Assembly (NCBI RefSeq): GCF_021390715.1
Contig: NZ_JAJGWT010000009.1
Coordinates: forward strand, 56,439 to 120,438
Direction: 5' to 3'
Source of the DNA: Tenacibaculum piscium
Lineage (GTDB): Bacteria; Bacteroidota; Bacteroidia; Flavobacteriales; Flavobacteriaceae
DNA: 64,000 nt
The position numbers were made by a program, and so were the translations under genes. Numbering within the stretch: position 1 is the first letter of the stretch; every line of letters starts with the position of its first letter. Shown in pieces: positions 1 to 9,086 of this stretch. The notes under the pieces were generated by a model, which saw only the letters and a list, made by a program, of their open reading frames with translations, was not told the DNA's origin and made no database searches.

Positions 1-28
1 AATAAATTTATATGTAAAAAAGGATAAT

Positions 29-874
29 TTAATAATCTCCTAATGTTTCAGGATTTTGCGCTAATGATTCCGCTAATTGTGCATCATTTGGAGCTTTACC
101 GTGCCAAGCGTGTGTGTTCATCATAAAATCGATTCCGTTCCCCATTTCTGTATATAATAATATACAAACAGGTTTTCCTTTACCTGTGCGAGATTTTGCA
201 TCTGCTAATCCGCTTAAAATAGCTTCTATATTATTTCCTTCTTTGACTTCTAAAACGTCCCATCCAAAAGCTTCGAATTTTGCTTTTAGGCTTCCCATTG
301 CTAATACTTGATCGGTTGTACCGTCAATTTGCTTTTCGTTTACATCAATCGTTGAAATTAGATTATCAACTTTTTTTGCTGATGCGTACATTGCTGCTTC
401 CCAGATTTGACCTTCTTGTAATTCTCCATCACCATGTAATGTGTATACAATTTTATCATCTTGGTTTAATTTTTTTGCTTGTGCAGCTCCAATAGCCACG
501 CTCATTCCTTGTCCTAAAGAACCCGAAGCAATACGGATACCTGGTAAATGATCGTGTGTTGTTGGGTGTCCTTGTAGTCGTGTATTTAATTTTCTAAAAG
601 TCGCTAATTCTGCTACTGGAAAAAATCCACTGTGTGCTAAAACACTATAAAAAACTGGCGATATATGCCCATTTGATAAAAAGAATAAATCTTCATTATT
701 ACCGTCCATTTTAAAATCAGTAGAATACTCCATGACTTCTTGATATAAACAGGTTATAAATTCTGCACATCCTAAAGAACCTCCTGGATGTCCTGAATTT
801 ACGGCATGTACCATTCGAACGATATCTCTACGAACTTGTTGTGTAAACTCTTGAAGTTGTTGTGTTGTTGGCAT
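29..874 (-). CDS. Transketolase, N-terminal subunit
   Basis: This is the thiamine-diphosphate-binding half of a split transketolase, which moves two-carbon ketol units between sugar phosphates in the non-oxidative pentose phosphate pathway in the cytoplasm. The 281 residues match the usual length of stand-alone N-terminal subunits. The GHPGGSLG motif is at about residues 28-35. The ThDP/Mg motif begins with GDGELQEGQ at 148-156 and closes at N179. The Pyr-binding C-terminal half is not in the window; in split systems it normally follows, so it should lie just beyond the left edge. A Bacteroidota-type promoter sits 45-75 nt upstream. The start is the only ATG that keeps the conserved N-terminal helix. 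Confidence 0.95.
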   Translation of the reverse strand: MPTTQQLQEFTQQVRRDIVRMVHAVNSGHPGGSLGCAEFITCLYQEVMEYSTDFKMDGNNEDLFFLSNGHISPVFYSVLAHSGFFPVAELATFRKLNTRLQGHPTTHDHLPGIRIASGSLGQGMSVAIGAAQAKKLNQDDKIVYTLHGDGELQEGQIWEAAMYASAKKVDNLISTIDVNEKQIDGTTDQVLAMGSLKAKFEAFGWDVLEVKEGNNIEAILSGLADAKSRTGKGKPVCILLYTEMGNGIDFMMNTHAWHGKAPNDAQLAESLAQNPETLGDY

Positions 875-918
875 TATTTTTAGTTTTGTCGTGTCTTGTT
901 TGTCTTGTTATCTGTAGG

Positions 919-949
919 CAAAAGTAACTGTTTATAAAACAATTGCCAA
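919..949 (-). promoter_or_regulatory. Predicted promoter of the transketolase gene
   Basis: On the minus strand a TTG (949-947) and the box TACTTTTG (926-919) are separated by 20 nt. This fits the Bacteroidota housekeeping promoter (TTG, 19-21 nt, TAnnTTTG). Transcription would start near 912 and give a leader of about 38 nt. This is a pattern match only. Confidence 0.6.
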
Positions 950-958
950 TTACTTTTT

Positions 959-2218
959 TTAAGTTTTTTGCTTTTTCTTTTTTGCTGCGGGAAAAAGCAC
1001 ATTATTTAAAATCAAACGATACCCTGCAGATGTTGGGTGTAATTCAAGTTCAGTTTTTGGGTCGCCTATTCTATGTTGATAATCTTCAGGATCGTGTCCT
1101 GCGTAAAAGGTGAACATTCCTTTTCCTTTTGTTCCGTGGATATATTTTGCTTCGCTATTACTGTTATTTTCACCTAAAACAAGCACGGTTGATTTGATTG
1201 TTTTGGCATCAAAAGAGGTTGTTTGTCCCATAAAACCTTTGACTAATTGCGTATGATTTTGTGTGAGCATCGTTGGTACTTGATCCCATTTTGCGGAAAA
1301 TTCTTTTAACGTAAAATAATCTACTTCTTTTTTGATTTTTCTTTTTCGAGTCATATCGATGGATGAAAATTCGTAGGTTGTTGGATTTCTGATTAATTCA
1401 AAATCTTTAAAAGCGAATGTTTTATCAAAATTTATTTTTGATTGATAATTAGGTTCTGACGCATCTCCATCAAACATTCCTTCGCAAATATCTACGCCAT
1501 CGGCGGCTAAAGCAATATCAAAACTATCGGTTGCCGAACACATAGCGAACATAAATCCGCCACCGATTACATAATTTTTAATTTTTTTAGCAACAGCGCC
1601 TTTTTCTTCGGATACTTTTTTGTAGCCTAATTTTGTGGCTAATTTTTCGGCATCTTTTTTCTGTTGGATATACCAAGGAGCGGTTCTAAAGGCACCATAA
1701 AAGCGTCCGTATTGTCCTGTAAAATCTTCGTGATGCAAATGCAACCATTCGTATAATAAGAGTTTATCATTTAAAATTTCTTCATCATAAAGTACATCAA
1801 ATGGAATTTCGGCATAGGTTAATACCATAGTTACGGCATCGTCCCAGGGCATTTTTCCTTTTGGAGAATAAACGGCTATTTTGGGTGCTTTTTCGAGCGT
1901 TACGGCTTCTTGATTTTTAGATGGTGATGAGATTTCTTCTAAAATTAATTGTGCTTTTGTATCTGAAATTATTTGATAGGAAACGCCTCGAATTTTACAT
2001 TCTTGGGCGATTGTAGTATTATTTTCGAGTAAAAAAGCACCGCCATCATAATTTAATAACCATTTTGATTTTAAACCATTTTCTAAGGCGTGATAAACAA
2101 TTCCGTAAGCTTTTAAATGATTTTTCTGATTTTCATAACTCATCGGAATATAGACAAAAGATGCCCAAAGTGAGTTTGAAATCAATAAAAATAATATGAT
2201 ATGTAGTGTTTTTTTCAT
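959..2218 (-). CDS. Exported protein of unknown function (family often labelled 'asparagine synthetase B')
   Basis: I recognise this as a conserved Bacteroidota family of about 420 residues that databases often call asparagine synthetase B. The label looks wrong: the protein starts with a cleavable signal peptide (MKKTLHIILFLLISNSLWA), whereas true AsnB needs an N-terminal catalytic cysteine and works in the cytoplasm. The C-terminal part has a glutamine-amidotransferase-like look (VLVLGENN, then GKGMFTFYAGHDPEDYQH, then a conserved HPTSAGYRLILNN). A start nine codons further upstream is possible, but the start chosen here puts the signal peptide at the N-terminus. The substrate is unknown. 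It follows dnaB on the same strand, separated by a strong hairpin. Confidence 0.75.
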   Translation of the reverse strand: MKKTLHIILFLLISNSLWASFVYIPMSYENQKNHLKAYGIVYHALENGLKSKWLLNYDGGAFLLENNTTIAQECKIRGVSYQIISDTKAQLILEEISSPSKNQEAVTLEKAPKIAVYSPKGKMPWDDAVTMVLTYAEIPFDVLYDEEILNDKLLLYEWLHLHHEDFTGQYGRFYGAFRTAPWYIQQKKDAEKLATKLGYKKVSEEKGAVAKKIKNYVIGGGFMFAMCSATDSFDIALAADGVDICEGMFDGDASEPNYQSKINFDKTFAFKDFELIRNPTTYEFSSIDMTRKRKIKKEVDYFTLKEFSAKWDQVPTMLTQNHTQLVKGFMGQTTSFDAKTIKSTVLVLGENNSNSEAKYIHGTKGKGMFTFYAGHDPEDYQHRIGDPKTELELHPTSAGYRLILNNVLFPAAKKKKQKT

Positions 2219-2250
2219 CTTCTTTTTTATGAAATTTTTCATCAAAAACT

Positions 2251-2286
2251 AAAATACACAATTACGAAGTAGCAATTGTGTATTTT
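2251..2286 (-). terminator. Hairpin terminator after dnaB
   Basis: A perfect 13-bp stem (AAAATACACAATT pairs with AATTGTGTATTTT) with a 10-nt loop lies between the dnaB stop and the next minus-strand gene. On the minus strand it is followed by a T-rich tract. The A/T-rich outer stem would also work in the other direction. Confidence 0.65.
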
Positions 2287-2312
2287 ATATATTTTTATAT
2301 TTTATTTAAAAT

Positions 2313-3836
2313 TTAAAACGGTACATCATCATCGCTAGGTCCAAAGGCATCTTCTGCAGATGCGAAACTATTGGAAGCTATTTCGTTGTTAAAACCATCA
2401 CTACCACCGTTCATACTCGATTCAAATTCACTACTAATTCCTTCATCTAAATCAGAAAACAAGGCTAAATGTCCTGTAAATTTCAAACGAATATTATCCA
2501 TTCCACCGTTACGGTGTTTTGCTACGATAAACTCTCCCTGCCCTTCACATGGCGAGTGGTCGTCGTCGTCCCATTCGGTCATTCCGTAATATTCGGGACG
2601 AAAAATAAACGACACAATATCGGCATCTTGCTCAATTGCTCCAGATTCCCGTAAATCGGAAAGTAACGGACGTTTTGAACCTCCACGAGTTTCCACAGCA
2701 CGTGACAACTGCGATAACGCAATTACAGGAATACTTAATTCCTTTGCCAATGCTTTTAAATTTCGTGAAATGGTCGATATTTCTTGTTCACGATTTCCTC
2801 CTGAACCTCCTGCGGTCATTAATTGTAAATAATCAATTACAATTATTTTCACATTATGTTGCGATACTAATCGTCGTGCTTTTGCTCGTAAATCAAAGAT
2901 TGATAACGCTGGTGTATCATCAATAAAAATAGGCGCATCAGAGAGTTTTTTAACCTTTACATTTAGCTGTTCCCATTCATGAGGTTCTAAATTTCCTTTT
3001 CGTAATTTTTCTGATGTTAGGCCTGTTTCCGAAGAAATCATACGGGTAATTAATTGTACTGATGACATTTCTAATGAAAAAATAGCGACTCCGTGTCCAA
3101 AATCAATCGCCATATTTTTTGCCATCGATATTACAAATGCCGTTTTTCCCATACCAGGACGGGCGGCAATAATAATTAAATCGGAAGGTTGCCAACCTGA
3201 TGTTAAGGCATCTAATTTTGTAAACCCTGTTTGCAAACCGCTCATTCCTTCTTTTCCAGAAATTTCTTGAATTCGGTTTATGGATTGTTGCACTAATGAA
3301 TCGGCTTTTTCGGCTCCTTTTTTAAGATTTCCTTGTGTTACTTCAAATAATTTCCCCTCGGCTTCGTCTAATAAATCAAAAACATCTACGGTTTCGTTAT
3401 AGGCATTTTCTATGATTTCCGAAGAAATAGTAATTAATTTTCTCTGGATATATTTCTCTAAAATAATACGAGAATGGAACTCAATATGTGCCGAAGAAGC
3501 TACTTTTTGCGTTAAACCGATTAAGAAAAAATCACCTCCAGCGAGGTCTAATTTCCCATCTTTTTTAAGTTGTGTTGATACTGAAAGTAAGTCAATCGGT
3601 TCGGAATTTTGGAAAAGCGTATAAATCGCTTGATACACTTGTTGATGTCTTTTATCATAAAAAGAATCAGGACTTAGAATATCAATAACCTCATCAATTC
3701 CTTTTTTATCAATCATCATTGCCCCCAAAACCGCCTCCTCTAGCTCTAAAGCTTGTGGTGGTAATTTTCCTTTCTCAAGGCTGATAACTCTAGCCTTCTC
3801 ATTTTTTGTTCCTCTAAAAGATTGAGTTCGTTCCAT
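2313..3836 (-). CDS. dnaB: Replicative DNA helicase DnaB
   Basis: Hexameric 5'-3' helicase that unwinds DNA ahead of the replisome and recruits primase. The DnaB N-terminal domain spans about residues 25-130, followed by a linker. The RecA-like C-terminal ATPase domain has Walker A ARPGMGKT at about 225-232 and Walker B with IDYLQLM at about 335-341. Arg/Ser-rich motif SQLSRAVE follows. At 507 aa it has the normal flavobacterial length, with an acidic Ser/Gly-rich tail after residue 470. No intein is present. A TATCTTTG box lies only four nucleotides before the ATG, suggesting a leaderless or nearly leaderless transcript. Confidence 0.97.
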   Translation of the reverse strand: MERTQSFRGTKNEKARVISLEKGKLPPQALELEEAVLGAMMIDKKGIDEVIDILSPDSFYDKRHQQVYQAIYTLFQNSEPIDLLSVSTQLKKDGKLDLAGGDFFLIGLTQKVASSAHIEFHSRIILEKYIQRKLITISSEIIENAYNETVDVFDLLDEAEGKLFEVTQGNLKKGAEKADSLVQQSINRIQEISGKEGMSGLQTGFTKLDALTSGWQPSDLIIIAARPGMGKTAFVISMAKNMAIDFGHGVAIFSLEMSSVQLITRMISSETGLTSEKLRKGNLEPHEWEQLNVKVKKLSDAPIFIDDTPALSIFDLRAKARRLVSQHNVKIIVIDYLQLMTAGGSGGNREQEISTISRNLKALAKELSIPVIALSQLSRAVETRGGSKRPLLSDLRESGAIEQDADIVSFIFRPEYYGMTEWDDDDHSPCEGQGEFIVAKHRNGGMDNIRLKFTGHLALFSDLDEGISSEFESSMNGGSDGFNNEIASNSFASAEDAFGPSDDDVPF

Positions 3837-3840
3837 GGTG

Positions 3841-3848
3841 CAAAGATA
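3841..3848 (-). promoter_or_regulatory. -7 promoter box of dnaB
   Basis: The minus strand reads TATCTTTG, then CACC, then the dnaB ATG. It matches TAnnTTTG exactly. No TTG was found at the usual -33 distance. Transcription would start at or within a few bases of the start codon. Confidence 0.5.
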
Positions 3849-3975
3849 ATTTTTTAAGCTGATATTTTTAGTAGCGTTTTGTAACTTTTCTTATGACTTA
3901 GCTTAAGATACAAATAAGCGCTAATTTTAACAAATAAATAAGGTTCTTAAATTATAAAAAAACAACGAACTTTCT

Positions 3976-3983
3976 TACTTTTG
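3976..3983 (+). promoter_or_regulatory. -7 promoter box of the DUF3810 gene
   Basis: TACTTTTG matches TAnnTTTG exactly and directly abuts the ATG at 3984. Because the box must lie upstream of the transcription start, the ATG at 3990 is the more likely translation start. No -33 element was seen. Confidence 0.4.
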
Positions 3984-3989
3984 ATGCGT

Positions 3990-5117
3990 ATGCAAAATTA
4001 TAAAAAAAAGTTATTTTTAGCATCAACCTTGCCTTTTCAAGTGATGTTTGTACAATTTTTAAGCCAAAATCCCGCATGGATAGAAGTTTTTTATAGCAAC
4101 GGATTTTATATTTATATTGCTAATTTTTTGCGTATTATTTTAGGTTGGATTCCCTTTTCTGTGGGCGATATTTTAGGATTATTCTTAATTTTTTTACTGA
4201 TAAAAGGAGTTTATCATTTTATTAAAAAGTTGTTTCACAATAATTTAAAAGAATATTTTAGTGATAATTTAAAAGAATATTTTAAAATTATAAGCTTACA
4301 ATTTTTAAATTTGATTACGATTGTTTCAGTGCTTTATTTTTGCTTTTATGCCTTTTGGGGATTGAATTATTTTCGAGAACCTTTAGCTAAAAATTTAAAC
4401 TTACAACAAGCAACCTATACGACAAATCAACTTGTTGAAACGACTCAAAAAATTGTTTATCAACTCAATAAAACACATTTTGAAATCACTAAAAATGATA
4501 CGCTAAAAGTTCAAGTTCCGTACAATACAACAGAAATATATGATTTAGCAACAAACGGTTATCAAAATTTAGCTAAAAAATATCCGCAATTGGCGTATAA
4601 AAATCCTTCCATAAAAAGTTCTTTGATTAGTATATTGCAATCCTACAACGGAACGGCTGGATATTTAAATCCAATTACGGGCGAAGCTCAAATAAATAAT
4701 CAAATTCCGAAAACAAGTTTCCCTGCAACAACTTGCCACGAAATGGCGCATCAAATTGGTTGGGCTGCCGAGAATGATGCTAATTTTGTCGGGTTTTTAG
4801 CATCGGTTGCCAATAATGATTTGTATTTTAAATATTCGGGATATCGAATGGCATACATATATTGTATCAACGAAATTTATAAACGAGATAAAAAATTATC
4901 AGAAAAAATAAAAAACACCGTACATAAAGGTATTTACAAAGATTTTCATGTCAGTTTTTTACATTGGAATCAGTTTAAAAATCCGATTGAACCCTATTTA
5001 AAAAAAGGATATAATTCCTATTTAAAGGCAAATAAACAAGAAAAAGGAATAAATTCGTATAGTTATGTAGTCGATTTACTTATTGCCTACTTTAATAAAA
5101 TCGATAAAAACAACTAA
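3990..5117 (+). CDS. DUF3810 domain integral-membrane zincin-like protein
   Basis: The N-terminal part has three likely membrane segments (about residues 10-25, 40-70 and 105-125). The rest is a soluble domain with HEMAHQ at about 250-255 and a downstream AAEND glutamate at about 261. HExxH plus a distal Glu is the signature of zinc metallopeptidases, and DUF3810 is a flavobacterial family of this kind. No substrate is known. The start was chosen after the promoter box; ATG 3984 and TTG 3981 are in-frame alternatives. Two near-identical copies of NLKEYF lie side by side (about residues 85-98) because of a 24-nt tandem duplication in the DNA. The lipoprotein gene that follows is 14 nt away and is probably cotranscribed. 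Confidence 0.8.
   Translation: MQNYKKKLFLASTLPFQVMFVQFLSQNPAWIEVFYSNGFYIYIANFLRIILGWIPFSVGDILGLFLIFLLIKGVYHFIKKLFHNNLKEYFSDNLKEYFKIISLQFLNLITIVSVLYFCFYAFWGLNYFREPLAKNLNLQQATYTTNQLVETTQKIVYQLNKTHFEITKNDTLKVQVPYNTTEIYDLATNGYQNLAKKYPQLAYKNPSIKSSLISILQSYNGTAGYLNPITGEAQINNQIPKTSFPATTCHEMAHQIGWAAENDANFVGFLASVANNDLYFKYSGYRMAYIYCINEIYKRDKKLSEKIKNTVHKGIYKDFHVSFLHWNQFKNPIEPYLKKGYNSYLKANKQEKGINSYSYVVDLLIAYFNKIDKNN
4240..4284 (+). repeat. In-frame 24-nt tandem duplication
   Basis: Two copies of a 21-nt AT-rich stretch (4240-4260 and 4264-4284) lie with a period of 24 nt inside the DUF3810 coding region. The period is a multiple of three, so the frame is kept and the peptide NLKEYF is duplicated. Confidence 0.85.
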
Positions 5118-5131
5118 AAAATTATCTTTAA

Positions 5132-5716
5132 ATGAACTCTTTTTCAACTTTTTCAACACTTTTTATAAGTCTTATTTTAGGTCTTTTTATAATTACTTCT
5201 TGTGATTCTTCTTCCGAATTACAAAAAGATTTTACTTGTCAAAAAGAAACTTTCTACAACGAAAACATCCTTAAAAAACAACAAGATTTTCGAAAATATT
5301 TTACAACATATTTTCCTGAAAATTGGAAGGTAAATTTATATTATGATACTAAAAAAACATCTATTTATGCCGCAGACACGACTGTTTCACTAACAGAAAC
5401 AACACTTATAGACGTAACATTAGTACACAAAACTATTTTTATTGATAATACATTTGCTCAAAAAATAACGGAAGACAACAAAAAAATGGGCTTCACAGAA
5501 CTTAAAACAAAGCACTTACAATTCTTGAAAAAACCGTCTTATTACAGTTATGCCAAAGGAAAAAAAGGCAACCATTCTTATCATATTTTAAATACCTTTA
5601 CAAAAATAAATACCGATAATTTTTTACACGTTAAAACCGAAGTTTATGGCGATTCATTAGTTGAAAAACGATTCTGTAAAGCCATCGAATTAATCGAGAA
5701 AATTAACATCAATTAA
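5132..5716 (+). CDS. Putative lipoprotein, function unknown
   Basis: I do not recognise the family. The N-terminus is a type II signal peptide with a lipobox ending at Cys24 (FIITSC), followed by Asp and Ser, so the mature protein is probably a membrane-anchored lipoprotein. The remaining 170 residues are rich in Lys, Thr and aromatic residues and look like one mixed alpha/beta domain. No catalytic motif was seen. The gene starts 14 nt after the DUF3810 gene and ends 30 nt before pepT, so the three may form one transcript; this does not by itself assign a function. Confidence 0.7.
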   Translation: MNSFSTFSTLFISLILGLFIITSCDSSSELQKDFTCQKETFYNENILKKQQDFRKYFTTYFPENWKVNLYYDTKKTSIYAADTTVSLTETTLIDVTLVHKTIFIDNTFAQKITEDNKKMGFTELKTKHLQFLKKPSYYSYAKGKKGNHSYHILNTFTKINTDNFLHVKTEVYGDSLVEKRFCKAIELIEKININ

Positions 5717-5746
5717 AATATCAAAAAAAAATAAATTAAATATAAC

Positions 5747-6982
5747 ATGAATAAACAACACATCATCAACAGATTTTTAAAATATGTAACCATTGATACC
5801 GAAAGTAATCCTGATAATCCTGCGTTTCCAAGTTCTGAAAATCAATGGGATTTAGCAAAAGTTCTTGAAAAAGAATTGAAAGAAATAGGTATGGAAGATG
5901 TCGAATTAGACGAAAACTGTTACATAATGGCAACTTTACCAAGTAATATCGATTACGAAGTGCCAACCATCGGTTTTGTAGCTCATATTGATACAAGCCC
6001 TGATTTTACAGGAAAAAATGTAAAACCGCAAATCCATGAAAATTACGATGGTAAAGATATTATCTTAAATAAAGAACAAAATATCGTTTTATCGCCAGAT
6101 TATTTTGAAGATTTACTAATCTACAAAGGAGAAACACTCATTACAACCGACGGAACAACACTTTTAGGTGCCGACGATAAAGCAGGAGTTACTGAAATTG
6201 TTTCGGCAATGGAATATTTAATTCAACATCCTGAAGTAAAACATGGTAAAATTAGAATCTGTTTTACACCTGATGAAGAAGTTGGAAAAGGAGCACATAA
6301 ATTTGACGTTGAAAAATTTGGTGCAAAATGGGCATACACCATGGACGGAAGTCGAATTGGAGAATTAGAATACGAAAGTTTTAACGCCGCAAGTGCCGTA
6401 ATTACTGTAAACGGACGTATGGTACATCCTGGATATGCCAAAGGAAAAATGGTGAACAGTATGTATATTGCTCAAGAAGTAATCGGAGGATTTCCTGCGT
6501 TAGAAACGCCTGAAACAACAAGTAAAAGAGAAGGTTTCTATCATCTTTGCGACCTACATGGAGAAGTTGAAAAAACCGTTTTACAATATATTATCCGTGA
6601 TTTTGACAAAGAAAAATTCGCCGATAGAAAAGAATTTGTTCGCAATTTAATTAAAGAATTAAATGAAAAACATGGAAATAGTATTACTCTTGAAATAAAA
6701 GACCAATATTATAATATGGGCGAAAAAATTAAGCCTGTAATGCATATTGTCGATATTGCCGAAGAAGTAATGAAAGAAATGAATATTACGCCAATTATTA
6801 AAGCAATTAGAGGAGGTACAGACGGTTCTCAATTATCATATAAAGGATTACCATGTCCTAATATTTTTGCGGGAGGTCATAATTTTCATGGTCGTTATGA
6901 ATTTGTATCTGCGGAAACAATCGTAAAAGCATCGGAAGTTATTGTCGGTATCGCCCAAAAAGTAACCGTGAATTTTAAGTAA
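5747..6982 (+). CDS. pepT: Peptidase T (tripeptide aminopeptidase)
   Basis: Cytoplasmic M20B aminopeptidase that removes the N-terminal residue from tripeptides. The 411 residues match the family's usual length. The di-zinc ligands known for PepT are visible: H80 in AHIDTSPD, D143 in GADDKAG, the catalytic and bridging glutamates at 177-178 in PDEEVG, D200 in MDGS, and a C-terminal histidine in AGGHNFHG. The lid or dimerisation domain lies at about residues 210-320. The gene ends before a bidirectional terminator shared with pssA. Confidence 0.96.
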   Translation: MNKQHIINRFLKYVTIDTESNPDNPAFPSSENQWDLAKVLEKELKEIGMEDVELDENCYIMATLPSNIDYEVPTIGFVAHIDTSPDFTGKNVKPQIHENYDGKDIILNKEQNIVLSPDYFEDLLIYKGETLITTDGTTLLGADDKAGVTEIVSAMEYLIQHPEVKHGKIRICFTPDEEVGKGAHKFDVEKFGAKWAYTMDGSRIGELEYESFNAASAVITVNGRMVHPGYAKGKMVNSMYIAQEVIGGFPALETPETTSKREGFYHLCDLHGEVEKTVLQYIIRDFDKEKFADRKEFVRNLIKELNEKHGNSITLEIKDQYYNMGEKIKPVMHIVDIAEEVMKEMNITPIIKAIRGGTDGSQLSYKGLPCPNIFAGGHNFHGRYEFVSAETIVKASEVIVGIAQKVTVNFK

Positions 6983-7004
6983 ATTTTATCTTTAAAACAA
7001 CTAT

Positions 7005-7058
7005 AAACAAGTAAAATGACCTAAAGTTTTTTAAGCTTTTAAATCATTTTACTTGTTT
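7005..7058. terminator. Bidirectional terminator between pepT and pssA
   Basis: A perfect 15-bp stem (AAACAAGTAAAATGA with TCATTTTACTTGTTT) encloses a 24-nt loop in the gap between two convergent genes. T-rich DNA follows on the plus side. It can serve both genes. Confidence 0.65.
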
Positions 7059-7076
7059 CTTCTATTTTTTTATTGG

Positions 7077-7823
7077 TTAAGATTTCTTCACATTCTGAAT
7101 TACAGAAAGCGCCACATACAATATAATTATTAAAGGAATCGCGACTAATTTTAGTACAATTAATAATAAAACACAAATTGCTAAAAACATATATTTTAAC
7201 GCATTTTCTTTAAATCCGAAGGTTTTGAATTTCAACGCAAATAACGGAATTTCAGCATTCATTAAAAAAGTCAAAACAGCCGTTATCATCACTAAAAAAT
7301 AAGGGTTATTAATTAAATCAACAAAAAAAACTTGATTTGAATATTCCGCAATTAATGGCAACGAAATTACAAATAACGCCATTGCAGGAGTTGGAAGTCC
7401 TATAAAAGAATCTGATTGGCGAGTATCAATATTAAAATTAGCCAAGCGATAACAAGCTCCCAACGTTAATAACAAACCGATATACGGCAAATTACTACCC
7501 GTTGCTCCGTAAATATCTACGCCAAAATAACCCACTGCATCAACATCTAAAGCCGTTACGAAAAGTTGTAACATCACAATTCCTGGCACTACGCCACTAG
7601 TCACCATATCTGCTAAACTATCTAATTGCTTACCCAATTCGCCCTGAACACCTAATAATCGAGCTAATAATCCATCAAAAAAATCAAAAACAATTCCCAA
7701 AATAACTAAAATAGCTACTCCAAAAAAATCACCTTTTATCGCAAAAATTGTTGCTATCGTACCACATAATAAATTCCCTAATGTTACTAAATTAGGAATA
7801 TGTTTTTTAAAATTCATTTTCAA
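7077..7823 (-). CDS. pssA: CDP-diacylglycerol-serine O-phosphatidyltransferase
   Basis: Integral-membrane enzyme that makes phosphatidylserine from CDP-diacylglycerol and serine, the precursor of phosphatidylethanolamine. The CDP-alcohol phosphotransferase signature is complete: D47, D50, G51, A54, R55, G64, D68 and D72, within DFFDGLLAR and GKQLDSLAD. About eight hydrophobic segments span the 248 residues. The short N-terminal stretch followed by NLVTLGNLLCG is typical of the PssA type II branch. Phosphatidylserine decarboxylase is not in the window. The gene stands alone, divergent from the YheT-like hydrolase. Confidence 0.93.
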   Translation of the reverse strand: MKMNFKKHIPNLVTLGNLLCGTIATIFAIKGDFFGVAILVILGIVFDFFDGLLARLLGVQGELGKQLDSLADMVTSGVVPGIVMLQLFVTALDVDAVGYFGVDIYGATGSNLPYIGLLLTLGACYRLANFNIDTRQSDSFIGLPTPAMALFVISLPLIAEYSNQVFFVDLINNPYFLVMITAVLTFLMNAEIPLFALKFKTFGFKENALKYMFLAICVLLLIVLKLVAIPLIIILYVALSVIQNVKKS

Positions 7824-7931
7824 ATATTTATAGCGAAAATAAGAAACTTATATCATTTTTGAGCTTTTAATTTTGATGCTGTTTTTATAAAATTTTTATA
7901 TTATTTTTGATAAATTCCTTTATTTTAAACT

Positions 7932-8993
7932 ATGCCCATTCTTTCTTCCCACTTTACGACTACTTTTACAAATAATTTTAATGATGCTGTTATTACTGAT
8001 TTCAAACCTTCTTTTTTACTTAGAAATGCCCATTTTAACACCATATATCGTCCGCTATTTGCAAAAGATGCTATAACATATCAACGAAAAAGAATTACCA
8101 CTTGGGATGCCGATTTTATCGATTTAGATTTCTCTATAATAAATTCTATAAACTCACAAAATTCAAAAACGCTAGTTTTATTGATTCACGGATTGGAAGG
8201 AAGTTCGCAATCTAATTATATAATTACGACTTCAAATCACTTAAATAAAGCAGGGTTTGATACCGTTTCCATGAATTTACGAAGTTGTAGCGGGGAAAAT
8301 AATTTACTTTTAGAAACCTATCACAGCGGAAAAACCGATGATGTTCATTTTATAACAGAATATCTTGCTAGTAATTATGCTTATGAAAATATGATTATCG
8401 TTGGTTTTAGTTTGGGAGGAAATTTAACCCTAAAATATTTGGGTGAATATGAAAATATTTCATCAAAAATAAAAGGAGGAATTGCCGTTTCTACACCGAT
8501 TGATTTAACAAGTTCACAAGCAGAATTATCAAAATTTAAAAACAGGCTCTATTTAAAGGAGTTTTTACGAACCTTAAAACCAAAAATACTCGCTAAATCT
8601 CGTCAATTTCCTGACTTTAAATTAGACAAAAAAAAAGTGCAAAATGCCACCAAACTTTGGCAATTAGAAGCACAATATACCGCACCAATATTCGGGTTTA
8701 AAAGCCCGCAAGATTATTGGACAAAAGCAAGTTCAAAACCGTATATTAAAAATATTACGCTTCCTACATTACTTCTAAATTCACTTGACGACCCTTTTTT
8801 ATCCGAAGCATGTTTTGCTTTTGAGGAAGCCAAAAATATGACTAATTTTTATCTATCGACTCCAAAATATGGCGGACACGTAGGATTTATTTCTTCTTTT
8901 AAAACTTCAAAAAATAATAAAAACATCAAAAATAAATGGCTCGAAGAAACTATTCTGAAATTTATTCAACAAAAAATAGGCGTTTCTTCTTAA
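7932..8993 (+). CDS. YheT-like alpha/beta hydrolase
   Basis: Member of the AB-hydrolase 4 (YheT/ABHD1-3) family of esterase-like proteins; the physiological substrate is unknown. The oxyanion motif HGLEG is at residues 86-90. The characteristic NLRSCSG and HSGKTDD motifs follow at about 115 and 131. The nucleophile elbow GFSLGG gives S160. The catalytic Asp is in LDDPF (about 288) and the His in YGGHVGF (about 316). Length of 353 aa is usual. No signal peptide, so it acts in the cytoplasm. The chosen ATG places the conserved domain start at residue 25. Confidence 0.88.
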   Translation: MPILSSHFTTTFTNNFNDAVITDFKPSFLLRNAHFNTIYRPLFAKDAITYQRKRITTWDADFIDLDFSIINSINSQNSKTLVLLIHGLEGSSQSNYIITTSNHLNKAGFDTVSMNLRSCSGENNLLLETYHSGKTDDVHFITEYLASNYAYENMIIVGFSLGGNLTLKYLGEYENISSKIKGGIAVSTPIDLTSSQAELSKFKNRLYLKEFLRTLKPKILAKSRQFPDFKLDKKKVQNATKLWQLEAQYTAPIFGFKSPQDYWTKASSKPYIKNITLPTLLLNSLDDPFLSEACFAFEEAKNMTNFYLSTPKYGGHVGFISSFKTSKNNKNIKNKWLEETILKFIQQKIGVSS

Positions 8994-9086
8994 AATAATA
9001 CCTCCACAAAAATGACATTTTTTTAATCTTAATTAAGATATTTGTAAAACTTGTGAAACATACAATTTACTCTATTTGCTTAATTT

